Positions 1-7,975 of a DNA stretch of 50,106 nucleotides are shown piece after piece. The position numbers and the translations under genes are program-made. Source of the DNA: Rhodocyclaceae bacterium UBA1310. GTDB taxonomy: Bacteria; Pseudomonadota; Gammaproteobacteria; Burkholderiales; Rhodocyclaceae. Positions within the stretch are counted from its first letter, which is position 1; each line of letters opens with the position of its first letter. The DNA is taken from assembly GCA_002307175.1 (NCBI GenBank), contig DBTS01000148.1, forward strand, positions 1-50,106. Direction: 5' to 3'. The notes below the pieces were generated by a model. That model had not been told where the DNA came from. It made no database searches and saw only the letters and a program-made list of their open reading frames with translations.

Positions 1-2
1 CG

Positions 3-113
3 GGGGCCGAAGTGGTCAGCGCCATCACCTTCATCGCCATTCTCATGACTATCCTGATCCAGGCCACCACCACGCAATGGCTGGCGCGCAAGCTGGATCT
101 GCTGACCCAATGA
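3..113 (+). CDS. Cation/proton antiporter (CPA1-like), C-terminal fragment
   Basis: Only the last 36 codons are inside the window; the start lies upstream. The visible peptide is one hydrophobic helix (VVSAITFIAILMTILIQ) followed by a short basic tail with WLARKLDLL. That pattern, a final membrane helix containing a TxxIQ-type motif and ending in W-LARKL, is typical of the last transmembrane segment of CPA1 Na+/H+ antiporters (NhaP type). The assignment rests on this segment alone, so another polytopic transporter remains possible. The stop codon is one base away from the bioC start, suggesting co-transcription. Confidence 0.5.
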   Translation, partial: GAEVVSAITFIAILMTILIQATTTQWLARKLDLLTQ

Positions 114-114
114 A

Positions 115-996
115 ATGACCGCATCCACCACTGACTTTGCGCTCGACCCCGTTTGCATCAGACGCCATTTTTCGGAGGCGGCCGCCACCATCAGCGGCGC
201 CGATTTTCTGGCCCGAGAAGTCAGCAGCCGGATGGCGGAGCGCCTCGATTACATCCGCCTCGCGCCGGAAAAAATCCTCGATCTGGGCTGCAGCCACGGC
301 CCCGACCTGCCCATGCTCGCTGCACGCTTTCCGCGAGCCCTGCAGGTGGGGCTGGATTTTGCGCACCCGCTGTTGCAGGAGGCACTGCCGGAGCGCACGC
401 TGGGCCAGCGCCTGCTGGGCCGGAATCGCCCTCCCGCGCTGGTATGTGCTGACGCCAAGCAGTTGCCACTCGCGGCCGGCGGTTTCGATCTGATCTGGAG
501 CAATCTGCTGCTTAACTGGCTGACCGATCCGGAACCAGCGCTGCGTGAGATGCAACGCATCCTGAAGGTGGGTGGGCTGCTGATGTTTTCCACCCTGGGG
601 CCGGACACCCTGAGCGAGCTGCGGGATGCACTGCCAGACCGGGCCGGTGAGCGGGTACACCGCTTCATCGACATGCACGACATTGGCGATTGCCTCGTCC
701 GCACCGGGTTTTCCGATCCGGTGATGGACATGCAGATGCTCACGCTGACCTATCCCGATCTCGCCACCCTGATCTCCGATCTGCGCCACTCAGGCAGCGC
801 GAATGCCGCTGTAGGTCGCCCGCATGGCCTCTCCGGCCGCCATGGCTGGGAACAGGCCCGACAACATCTGGAGCAGACCACTGCAGACGGCCAGTTTCCT
901 ATTACGGTAGAGCTGATTTTCGGGCACGCCTGGAAAGCCGCCCCCACCCATACCGATGATGGGCGCGCGATCATCCAGTTCCGCCCCCGCGGCTGA
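115..996 (+). CDS. bioC: Malonyl-ACP O-methyltransferase BioC
   Basis: A 293-residue class I SAM-dependent methyltransferase. The SAM-binding motif is at residues 54-62 (ILDLGCSHG). FDLIWSNLLLNWL, LKVGGLLMFSTLGPDTLSEL and the MHDIGDCLVRTGF segment are characteristic of BioC and the related NDUFAF5 group, as is the C-terminal GHAWK. BioC methylates the free carboxyl of malonyl-ACP so that the fatty-acid synthesis machinery can extend it to pimeloyl-ACP for biotin. No other biotin gene is in view, so the substrate is inferred from family resemblance. The ATG follows the upstream stop by one base. Length is somewhat above E. coli BioC (251 aa) but usual for betaproteobacterial members. Confidence 0.82.
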   Translation: MTASTTDFALDPVCIRRHFSEAAATISGADFLAREVSSRMAERLDYIRLAPEKILDLGCSHGPDLPMLAARFPRALQVGLDFAHPLLQEALPERTLGQRLLGRNRPPALVCADAKQLPLAAGGFDLIWSNLLLNWLTDPEPALREMQRILKVGGLLMFSTLGPDTLSELRDALPDRAGERVHRFIDMHDIGDCLVRTGFSDPVMDMQMLTLTYPDLATLISDLRHSGSANAAVGRPHGLSGRHGWEQARQHLEQTTADGQFPITVELIFGHAWKAAPTHTDDGRAIIQFRPRG

Positions 997-1058
997 CGCT
1001 GCCGCCATTCTGCCGGAAGACTACAATAGCGGGATTCTCCAGCCGTACGGAAGCTGTT

Positions 1059-1559
1059 GTGGCCACCCTGCAAGCAATCTGCGCCGATATCACCACTCTG
1101 CCGCTTGACGCCATCGTCAATGCCGCAAATTCCAGCCTGCTCGGCGGTGGTGGGGTGGATGGCGCAATCCACCGTGCGGCAGGCCGCCAACTGGTGGAAG
1201 AATGCCGCCGCCTGAATGGCTGCAAGACTGGGCAGGCCAAGCTCACTGCCGCCTACGCCCTGCCCTGTCGCCACGTGATCCACACCGTCGGCCCGGTCTG
1301 GCAGGATGGGCGCCACGGTGAGCCGCAACTGCTCGCCGCCTGTTACCGCAATAGCCTGCTGCTGGCCCACACACATGCACTCAAAAGCATTGCCTTTCCC
1401 GGTATCAGCACGGGCGTTTACCGTTTTCCCAAGGATGAAGCTGCACGCATTGCGGTAGACAGCGTACGCATGACGCTGCAGGAATGCCCCGGCATCGAAA
1501 CCATCACGTTCTGCTGCTTTTCAGATCAGGACCTGACTTTTTATCAGAATCTGCTGTGA
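1059..1559 (+). CDS. Macrodomain protein, O-acetyl-ADP-ribose deacetylase type (YmdB-like)
   Basis: A 166-residue stand-alone macrodomain. The diagnostic elements are visible: ADITTLPLDAIVNAANSSL near residue 10 (ADP-ribose-binding Asp and the NAAN motif), the glycine-rich GGGGVDGAIHRAAG, and FPGISTGVYRFP near residue 110, the phosphate-binding loop. The family removes acetyl or ADP-ribosyl groups from O-acetyl-ADP-ribose or proteins in the cytosol. The start is GTG; the preceding TTG is an alternative. Its stop overlaps the GTG start of the next gene by 4 nt, so the two are probably translationally coupled. The precise substrate cannot be told from sequence. Confidence 0.85.
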   Translation: MATLQAICADITTLPLDAIVNAANSSLLGGGGVDGAIHRAAGRQLVEECRRLNGCKTGQAKLTAAYALPCRHVIHTVGPVWQDGRHGEPQLLAACYRNSLLLAHTHALKSIAFPGISTGVYRFPKDEAARIAVDSVRMTLQECPGIETITFCCFSDQDLTFYQNLL

Positions 1560-2203
1560 TACACGCCCCTATCTGGCTGTTTGACCTCGATAACACGCTG
1601 CATAACGCCAGCGCCCACATCTTCCCGCATATCAACCGCTCGATGACAGCGTATCTGGCGGCGGAACTCGGGCTCAGCCTGGAGGATGCCTGCGCCCTGC
1701 GCCAGCACTACTGGCAACGCTATGGCGCCACCCTGCGCGGCATGGAGCGCCACCACGGCACAAGCCCACGGCATTTTCTGCACGCCACCCATCAGTTCGA
1801 GGATCTGCCGGGGATGGTGGTGTTTGATCAGACATTGCTGATGCGCCTGCGGCGATTGCCGGGGAAAAAATACATCTTTTCAAACGCACCACGCAGCTAC
1901 GTTCGTGTGGTGCTCAAAACCACGGGGCTTGATCGTGTGATCGATGGCGCCTTTTCGGTGGAAGATCTGGGCTACCACCCCAAACCGCAGATCCGGGCGT
2001 ATCGGGCGGTGTTGCGCCGGCTCAAGGTAGCGGCACGGCGCTGCATCATGGTGGAAGATACGGCGATCAACCTGCGCCCGGCCAAACGCCTGGGCATGCG
2101 CACGATCTGGATTGCTCCACCGCAAAAAGAGCCCAACTGGGTCGACCGGCGCTTCAATTCGGCAAGCTGCCTTTCAAGCCGCAGATACGGAATACCCGGC
2201 TAG
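1556..2203 (+). CDS. HAD-family hydrolase, probable pyrimidine 5'-nucleotidase
   Basis: About 215 residues. HAD motif I is WLFDLDNTL (nucleophile Asp and second Asp), motif II the FSNAPRSY segment, motif III the Lys in GYHPKPQ, and motif IV MVEDTAINL. The layout is that of the SDT1/YjjG-like pyrimidine 5'-nucleotidases. I start it at the GTG inside the macrodomain stop (GTGA overlap); a longer frame exists upstream, but its N-terminus has no HAD character and would overlap the macrodomain gene by 76 nt. The 3' end overlaps the convergent acetyltransferase gene by 30 nt. Pairing with a macrodomain gene suggests a shared role in nucleotide or ADP-ribose turnover, which is inference. Confidence 0.78.
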   Translation: MIHAPIWLFDLDNTLHNASAHIFPHINRSMTAYLAAELGLSLEDACALRQHYWQRYGATLRGMERHHGTSPRHFLHATHQFEDLPGMVVFDQTLLMRLRRLPGKKYIFSNAPRSYVRVVLKTTGLDRVIDGAFSVEDLGYHPKPQIRAYRAVLRRLKVAARRCIMVEDTAINLRPAKRLGMRTIWIAPPQKEPNWVDRRFNSASCLSSRRYGIPG

Positions 2204-2740
2204 AACCTGAGGCACCAGAAGCTTGCGCATCAGCACCGCATCGCCATAGCTGGAATGCAGGCCGACACCATCGCACTCGCCAAACCCCAGTTTTTGCCAA
2301 TAGGACCGGGCGGTGCCAACCGCTACGAGCCTGAGTTCCGCAAAACCATGGCGGGCTGCGCGTGCGAGCAGCGCATCATGAAGCTGGCTGCCCAGCGCCA
2401 ATCCCTGCCGTCGGGGGCACACCGCCATATCGTGGAGAAACAGATAGTGCGCTGGCTCGCTCAAGCGGCCCGGCAGTGCCTCATGTAGCGGCGGCGGATC
2501 ACCGGCCCAAGGATGGGCCAGGAAATAGGCGGAGAGAGAGGCCGACACGCCCCCGTTAGGCAAGCCCTGCGGGGAAACGCCTGCCGACTCTACCGCCACC
2601 AGACAGAAATCCGGCCCCAGCACCAGGCGGCTCGCCAATGCTTCCACTGGCTCATGGTAGTGATCTGGGTGGGCGCGGCATTGCAGGGCATGAACCGCCG
2701 AAAGGTCGGCCATGTTCATGGTACGGATATGGATATTCAT
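2174..2740 (-). CDS. GNAT family N-acetyltransferase
   Basis: A 188-residue acetyltransferase. The acetyl-CoA-binding motif A is LHDMAVCPRRQGLALGSQLHDAL (residues about 103-125, RxxGxG-like QGLALG), followed by a beta strand (AELRLVAV) and the motif-B region with ARSYWQKLGF, the usual GNAT C-terminal signature. The acceptor is unknown. The ATG is preceded by GGAAG at suitable spacing. It is transcribed toward the HAD gene and overlaps its 3' end by 30 nt. The upstream region is shared with a divergently transcribed small-RNA candidate. Confidence 0.75.
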   Translation of the reverse strand: MNIHIRTMNMADLSAVHALQCRAHPDHYHEPVEALASRLVLGPDFCLVAVESAGVSPQGLPNGGVSASLSAYFLAHPWAGDPPPLHEALPGRLSEPAHYLFLHDMAVCPRRQGLALGSQLHDALLARAARHGFAELRLVAVGTARSYWQKLGFGECDGVGLHSSYGDAVLMRKLLVPQVLAGYSVSAA

Positions 2741-2871
2741 TCAGTCTTCCGTCCGGAGAAGCTGTTAATGATTCTTGCCCTCTCAGAGGGCCACTCGCCG
2801 GTCAGAGGTCAGACAGAAGACCGGGCGAAATTTCTTTACATATTTTTACATTACGAAAATTAAACTTTTTA

Positions 2872-3012
2872 GCCCCCCCGCCGATCATAGCTACAGACGG
2901 TGCGAGCCGTCACCCGCTTCACCTCCCTGAGCGGGTACCTGTATGAACTCCCCCGGGTCATTCAGGTCGTTCTGACCCCGGCGTGCCCCCTCGCGCCGGG
3001 GTTTATTTTATT
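2872..3012 (+). ncRNA. Candidate trans-acting small RNA with C-rich loops, between GNAT gene and engB
   Basis: No reading frame of quality covers this stretch, but it folds by eye into four consecutive hairpins. H1: GACGG 2896-2900 / CCGTC 2907-2911. H2: ACCCGCT 2912-2918 / AGCGGGT 2930-2936, loop 2919-2929 containing CACCTCCC. H3: ten bases 2937-2946 against 2958-2967 with one mismatch, loop containing CTCCCCC. H4: CCCCGGCG 2976-2983 / CGCCGGGG 2994-3001, loop containing GCCCCCTC, followed by TTTATTTTATT, an intrinsic terminator. Three loops carry CCUCC or CCCCC-like sequence that could pair with Shine-Dalgarno regions. In E. coli the Spot 42 gene spf and in Pseudomonas ersA occupy a comparable position next to engB. 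An AT-rich promoter region with TTTACA at 2835 and 2845 lies upstream; the exact 5' end is a guess. Confidence 0.6.
2975..3012 (+). terminator. Intrinsic terminator of the small-RNA candidate
   Basis: Perfect 8-bp GC stem (2976-2983 with 2994-3001, extendable by an A-T pair), 10-nt loop, then TTTATTTTATT on the plus strand. No plus-strand protein gene precedes it, so it argues for a non-coding transcript here. The T-tract runs into the engB stop codon at 3008-3010. Confidence 0.8.
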
Positions 3013-3631
3013 CTGGCGTCCCAACTTCCTCATCTGCAGGCTCAAACCAAGCAGCAACGGCTTTTTCGGCCTCATCAATCCCGGTTTTCTTGAGGCTGGA
3101 GAAAAGCTGTACCGTGATCTGATCACCCCAGGCCGAAAGCGCGCTCTTCACCTTGGCAAGCGTCTGCATAGCAGGCCCGCGCGTAAGCTTGTCGGATTTG
3201 GTGAGCAGCACATGGATAGGCCGGCCGGTGGGCACAAACCACTCGATCATCTGGATATCCAGCGGCGTCAGCGGATGGCGCGAATCCATGATGAGAACAA
3301 GCCCGACAAGGCTCTGGCGGGAAGTCAGATAGACTTCCAGCAGATGCACCCACTGCTTGCGGACAGCTTCAGGCACCTGGGCGTAGCCGTAGCCGGGCAA
3401 ATCAACGAGTGCCGTGCCGCTGGGCAGCCGAAAGATGTTGATCAGCTGTGTGCGCCCCGGGGTTTTACTGACAAAAGCCAGCCGGTTATGCCCCACCAGC
3501 GTGTTGATGGCACTGGATTTACCGGCATTGGAGCGCCCGGCAAAGGCAATTTCCGGCCCCATGGCCTGTGGCAGATCCTGGGGGCGGGCGATGGAAATCT
3601 CAAAATTGGCGTGGCGAAACAGGGAAGACAT
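3008..3631 (-). CDS. engB: Ribosome biogenesis GTPase EngB (YihA/YsxC)
   Basis: A 207-residue TRAFAC GTPase. G1 is GRSNAGKSS (residues 32-40), the G2 region is TPGRTQ, G3 is DLPGYG (77-82) and G4 is TKSDK (144-148). YsxC/YihA/EngB acts in the late assembly of the 50S ribosomal subunit and is essential in many bacteria. Length and motif order are standard. It is transcribed toward the small-RNA candidate and divergently from cytochrome c4, an arrangement seen in related betaproteobacteria. Confidence 0.95.
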   Translation of the reverse strand: MSSLFRHANFEISIARPQDLPQAMGPEIAFAGRSNAGKSSAINTLVGHNRLAFVSKTPGRTQLINIFRLPSGTALVDLPGYGYAQVPEAVRKQWVHLLEVYLTSRQSLVGLVLIMDSRHPLTPLDIQMIEWFVPTGRPIHVLLTKSDKLTRGPAMQTLAKVKSALSAWGDQITVQLFSSLKKTGIDEAEKAVAAWFEPADEEVGTPE

Positions 3632-3852
3632 GACGATTTGGATATTTTCTTGGAAACTCTAACAATAGACGCGCTGCGATCAGGAATCGGCAGGCCAGCA
3701 AGACACCCGTAACGGTACCGCAAGTGGCTGCTGCGCGCCAGGAAGCCTGAGGCTGGGCATTCTTGATGCCCCAAAGGCAGGATTACACGCACAATTGGCA
3801 ATGGTATGGATAGAATAACAGGATTCAAGAACGCAACACCGCAGAGGTGAAA

Positions 3853-4491
3853 ATGATCGCGCGTATTTCAATCCTGATGATTGCCCTGACTGTCCAGACT
3901 GCTTTTGCCCAAACCGCGCCGGCAGCCAACAAGCCGGATCTTGCACGCGCCAAGCAGACGGCAGAAACCCTTTGCGCCGCCTGCCACGGCCCGGACGGAA
4001 ACGGCATTGCCGCCACTTTCCCAAAGCTCGCCGGGCAGCACGAAGCCTATCTGCTCAAACAGCTGCATGATTTAAAAGCCACCGGCAACAAGCCCGCTGC
4101 GCGCGTCAACGCCACCATGGCACCGATGGTCGCGCCCCTTTCGGATGAAGACATGCGCGGCCTGGCCGCTTATTTCTCTCAGCTCAAGCAAAAACCGGAT
4201 ATTGCCAAAAACCGCAGCACCGTGGAACTGGGCCAGCGCATCTGGCGCGCCGGGGATAAAACCAAGGGTCTCCCCGCCTGTGCCGGCTGCCACGGCCCGA
4301 ACGGCCTCGGCATTCCCACCACCTACCCGAAGCTCCAGGGGCAGTACGCCGACTACGTTGAAGCACAGCTGAAAACCTTCCGCACCGGCGAGCGCGCCAA
4401 CGACGCCAGCAGCCAGATGCGAATCGTCGCCAGCCGCCTCAGCGACGCGGAAATCAAGGCCGTCGCGGATTACGCTGCAGGCCTGCGCTAG
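3853..4491 (+). CDS. Dihaem cytochrome c4
   Basis: A 212-residue periplasmic cytochrome with an N-terminal signal peptide (hydrophobic to about residue 18, cleavage near AFA-QT) and two similar haem domains. The haem sites are CAACH (residues 41-45) and CAGCH (143-147); downstream methionines (MAPMV in domain 1, SSQM in domain 2) can serve as axial ligands. Cytochrome c4 carries electrons to terminal oxidases. I use the ATG at 3853 because AGAGGTG sits at correct distance; an in-frame GTG at 3847 would put the ribosome site inside the gene. A TAGAAT at 3811 is a possible -10 element. A strong terminator follows. Confidence 0.93.
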   Translation: MIARISILMIALTVQTAFAQTAPAANKPDLARAKQTAETLCAACHGPDGNGIAATFPKLAGQHEAYLLKQLHDLKATGNKPAARVNATMAPMVAPLSDEDMRGLAAYFSQLKQKPDIAKNRSTVELGQRIWRAGDKTKGLPACAGCHGPNGLGIPTTYPKLQGQYADYVEAQLKTFRTGERANDASSQMRIVASRLSDAEIKAVADYAAGLR

Positions 4492-4512
4492 GGCCAGAAG
4501 CCGCAGCAAACA

Positions 4513-4540
4513 GAAAGGCGCCCGCGGGCGCCTTTCTTAT
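4513..4540 (+). terminator. Intrinsic terminator after cytochrome c4
   Basis: Inverted repeat 4513-4523 / 4526-4536 (GAAAGGCGCCC against GGGCGCCTTTC), then TTATTTC. It lies between the convergent cytochrome c4 and pilE genes and may act in both directions. Confidence 0.8.
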
Positions 4541-4566
4541 TTCTCTCAACAAAGGAACTTGGCCGA

Positions 4567-5046
4567 TTAAAAAGCAATCATCGATCCTGAGCAGGATGTC
4601 TGCGAGGAAGTAAACGCCCCAACCGAAGAGGCGGTGCACACTTTTCCATCGCAGCCACAATGCGTGCCTCCGGTTGTACCGGCACCATTGATCCCGACCC
4701 AGAGACCAAACCTGGAGTCTTGCTCCTTCACAATCAGGGTGTAGCTTGTTTTCAAGGTACTGGTACTTCCAGCGGGCACCTGTGGAGTATAAGTTATCGT
4801 AAAAATATCCGAGTACGGCTGAAGAATTGAGGCCGCCGCAAGCGTTTCAGGATAGGCCGTCGTTTGCGCGACGGCGCGCTCCAGTGCGCTGGCGACTTCC
4901 TGCGCGGCCTCCTTTGCCTGCGAATATCTCGTTTTACGAACGTGCGTAATATACGAGGGGTAAGCGATTGCGGTTAACAACGCAATAATCGCCACCACCA
5001 CCATCAATTCAATCAGCGTGAACCCCCGCTTAGCGCTTCTCTGCAT
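4567..5046 (-). CDS. pilE: Type IV pilin-like protein PilE (minor pilin)
   Basis: A 159-residue type IV prepilin. The cleavage site is KRG/FTLIE with Glu at mature position 5, followed by the hydrophobic assembly helix (LMVVVAIIALLTAIAYPSY). The C-terminal half has a cluster of four cysteines (HCGCDGKVC and TSC) that probably forms disulfides. It is the last gene of the fimT-pilVWX-pilY1-pilE order, as in Pseudomonas aeruginosa, where PilE is a minor pilin that primes pilus assembly. It could instead be a major pilin, but its place in the operon and length favour a minor one. Confidence 0.85.
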   Translation of the reverse strand: MQRSAKRGFTLIELMVVVAIIALLTAIAYPSYITHVRKTRYSQAKEAAQEVASALERAVAQTTAYPETLAAASILQPYSDIFTITYTPQVPAGSTSTLKTSYTLIVKEQDSRFGLWVGINGAGTTGGTHCGCDGKVCTASSVGAFTSSQTSCSGSMIAF

Positions 5047-5059
5047 TCCGCTTCGCCCC

Positions 5060-7957
5060 TTAGAAGAAATTCGTCAGTTCGCGCCAGTTCAACCGCTGTT
5101 TCACCGTACTGGAAGATGGCGACAACAGGCCCGTATTCTTGGTAGTGGATGCCAGAATACCAGCCACTCCGTTGAATGTCGTACCCGCCCCTCCTGTCGC
5201 CTGCCCTGATCCAATCAGGGTCAGCAAGGAACTGCTGATGCTTTCCGTCAGCTTGAACTTGGCATTGTCCACTTCCGACCCTCCAGTCAGCAAAGCGAGA
5301 GGACCAAACGCGTAACCATTGACCGTCGTGGCGCAGGTATTAGCATCTGTCGTCGTCTGGGTGACATACATGAAAATTTCTCCATTCATGATATCCGGCG
5401 CAGCCGTGATTTGCATGGTGGCGCCAGATGCCACAGGGATGGTGGGAACCGAGGTCGAGGATGAACTCGAAGTCGTTCCGTCGGTACTTAACCCTGTCCA
5501 CCAGAGAGGTGCGGTCCAGGTACCCCCAAGATATTCGAGTGCAATCAATCGGTAGGCTGTCTGCGCAGTCAGCACCAGACCCGAACCACCGGAGGAAGCA
5601 ATCAGGGAGCCATTCACGTTGATGACAGGGGTTGTGACACCGAGATCCTTGTTTCCAGGCGAAGCGGACAACTGCCCGGTGGAGTCGGAGCGATCCACCC
5701 TGCCCGCATTGGTACCGAAGTAGATTGAAGAATCATCGACGTAGAGAAGATTGCTTGAAATATGTTCCGTGGCAGTAGAAGTGGTTGATGTCACTGCATT
5801 ACCAGCCGCCTTGAAACTGACCGGAGTAATGGTTCCATCAGTCCCATTCAGGCGACGTATCACCATCTTCATACCATCCGTGCTGTTGCCATACACGTAT
5901 GCCACACGAGTTGCCCCGCCAGAAGTATCACTCGACGGAGGAACCGGTGCAGCACCACCAGCAGGCCCCCCAGGAATACCCCCCGACCAGTTGCCCGCCA
6001 TCGCCAGAGAGCCTGCCGTACCCGTGCTGTCGGTACCAGAACCGGGAGAGAAGGAACTGGCCTGATAATCCACCCACGAAACCCCCTGAAGCGTGGCACC
6101 ATCACTACTCACCTTCAATGAGAAGTGAACCTGGCCTCCCATTGCTGTACCGACAATGTAGGTTTGTGTCACATAAGTCGAAACTCCGGAAGAATCAGTT
6201 GTTTTGGTAGTTTCTGTGACTGACGAAATCTGCCCCCAAGGATGTTTGAGCGCCATATCGTCATACTTGGCAGTCTGCGGCAGCAACTGGCGCGGAATCC
6301 ATCCCCAGTTCAGCGTTCCACCTGTTTCACCGGCAGCAACCGAATACAAAATGCCATCATCAGTTGCAAACAGCACTGAATTTCCGACGATGATTGGTTT
6401 GGTTCGCCATGGCTGGCCAATCAGGGCATTCTTGTAACGACCCGCCAACTGGGTGGTAGTTAGCGTGGCAGGATTGATGATCGCGGCGGCAGTACTGGTC
6501 AGCGTGGCTGCCCCGACCGTTCCGGTGAATGCCGCAGCATCCGTCGACTGGGCTTCCAGCAGTGTTTCAAAATCCGACGCTGCACCGGAAAAAGTGATGT
6601 TTTTCTGGGTGTACAGCTTGCTTCCACGGATACTTGCCGTCTGCTTGCCCGTAGCACTCCAAACTGCTGTCGAATTCTGGGTACTGTCACTGTTCAGGCG
6701 ATATGCCACCAGATCACCCGAAGTGGCCTGCGTGCCGTCATCCTGATAGTCTCGTTGAACTGCACGATAAATCAGGGAATTGGTAGATGTCACCGCAGGC
6801 ACGGCTGGCGGCGTCAGCGCATATGAGGATTTATCCGTCGATGCGGTGGCAACAGCCTGGAAGTAGAAGTTCGTATTGCCATTGGCCTGCATGGTGATGT
6901 TGCCATTCGCCACAATCGACCCCACGAGAGTCAATGGCCCGGTTCCCATATCGGCCCCGCCATTCTGAACATAGATATTGGCGGCCCAGGCCTCATTGTT
7001 CTGTGCAGTGAAGTTCCCATTCAGCACATTGATATAAAGTTTGCTCGAATCCTGCGCAGACATCGTGGCAATGGTCTGGCTAATCATATCGGCAGCAGTG
7101 CAATCATCGGACGTTGCATAGTTGACGCAGGTTGGGCCACCTTGCAACGTAAAGCCTTTTGTCTCCCCTTTCTCATTTATCCCATTGATATCGAGAATGA
7201 CGGGATTGCTCGAACTGGCAGCGGAATCCACATAGATATCGCAACCCGCCGAATGATCGATATAGCCAATGTAGGTAGTCCCTGCGGCAAACTGTACCCC
7301 TCGCGAACTGGCGCAAGTCAGTGTTTTGATCTTCGCCGGACCTGAGAACACTATCTTGGTTTTCCCACTCAAAGAGACAGTGCCATAATCCCCGCCGGGA
7401 AGGGTAACGATATAGCTGCCATAGGCACTATCGTAAGTGACAACACCATCCCCGCCACTTGCGATCCCCACCAGGCTTTTTGTGGCTGTTGCGGCATCAG
7501 TCGCATTGCCGACACCTGCATTGTTCAATACTTTTACACCAGAGCTTGATGTAACATTAATCTGGCTATCATTGGAAGCCTCAATCTTCGTATCTGCAGC
7601 CGATGCCGAAAACGTAATGGTTGCACGGGCTGCGGCAGCAGTACCGGATGCTGTCACATTCGTACTGGTACCAGAGGATGTATCAACAGAAACGCAAAGG
7701 GTTTGGTTTGCATTCTGAGCATCAGCCTGCTTCAAATTTCCAGAATTTGCCCCCACGGATGGAGAGTTGTAAAGCGTGATTTTACCTTTGCAGTCATTAT
7801 TGCCCTGACTGAAATCAATCGTGTGGTTACCAATCACCGAAAGAGCTGAAGTTGGCGCAGTGGCACATGTCGTCGCCGCAAAGACTGCGGTGGTCGAAAA
7901 GACATATAGTGCGGCGGCAGCCGCAGCACCGAACCTCTTTGTTTTGATGTGCATCAT
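5060..7957 (-). CDS. PilY1-slot pilus tip/biogenesis protein with atypical N-terminus
   Basis: A 965-residue exported protein with a signal peptide (AAAAALYVFSTTAVFA). It sits between pilX and pilE, exactly where pilY1 lies in related operons. Around residues 505-560 it has a PilY1-like propeller segment: GQPWRTKPIIVGNSVLFATDDGILY and LNWGWIPRQLLP, comparable to the family pattern of vyvGaNDGmLhaf and ElwaYiPr. The N-terminal half lacks the von Willebrand A-type DxSxS site of canonical PilY1. Instead it is rich in Ser/Thr/Ala/Asn with repeated short beta-strand patterns (for instance YIVTLPGGDYGTVSLSG, then KIVFSGPAKIKTLTC), suggesting a beta-helix-like domain. I see no DxDxDG calcium loop in the propeller. 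Likely role: tip adhesin or pilus-assembly cofactor. The membership is inferred from context plus the short propeller match. Confidence 0.68.
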   Translation of the reverse strand: MMHIKTKRFGAAAAAALYVFSTTAVFAATTCATAPTSALSVIGNHTIDFSQGNNDCKGKITLYNSPSVGANSGNLKQADAQNANQTLCVSVDTSSGTSTNVTASGTAAAARATITFSASAADTKIEASNDSQINVTSSSGVKVLNNAGVGNATDAATATKSLVGIASGGDGVVTYDSAYGSYIVTLPGGDYGTVSLSGKTKIVFSGPAKIKTLTCASSRGVQFAAGTTYIGYIDHSAGCDIYVDSAASSSNPVILDINGINEKGETKGFTLQGGPTCVNYATSDDCTAADMISQTIATMSAQDSSKLYINVLNGNFTAQNNEAWAANIYVQNGGADMGTGPLTLVGSIVANGNITMQANGNTNFYFQAVATASTDKSSYALTPPAVPAVTSTNSLIYRAVQRDYQDDGTQATSGDLVAYRLNSDSTQNSTAVWSATGKQTASIRGSKLYTQKNITFSGAASDFETLLEAQSTDAAAFTGTVGAATLTSTAAAIINPATLTTTQLAGRYKNALIGQPWRTKPIIVGNSVLFATDDGILYSVAAGETGGTLNWGWIPRQLLPQTAKYDDMALKHPWGQISSVTETTKTTDSSGVSTYVTQTYIVGTAMGGQVHFSLKVSSDGATLQGVSWVDYQASSFSPGSGTDSTGTAGSLAMAGNWSGGIPGGPAGGAAPVPPSSDTSGGATRVAYVYGNSTDGMKMVIRRLNGTDGTITPVSFKAAGNAVTSTTSTATEHISSNLLYVDDSSIYFGTNAGRVDRSDSTGQLSASPGNKDLGVTTPVINVNGSLIASSGGSGLVLTAQTAYRLIALEYLGGTWTAPLWWTGLSTDGTTSSSSSTSVPTIPVASGATMQITAAPDIMNGEIFMYVTQTTTDANTCATTVNGYAFGPLALLTGGSEVDNAKFKLTESISSSLLTLIGSGQATGGAGTTFNGVAGILASTTKNTGLLSPSSSTVKQRLNWRELTNFF

Positions 7958-7975
7958 GATCTGTTCCTGTCCGAA

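Noticed and set aside
2900..3712. 270-codon plus-strand frame covering the sRNA candidate and engB
   Set aside because: Antisense to engB, low plausibility, and it would begin inside the structured RNA; no ribosome site.
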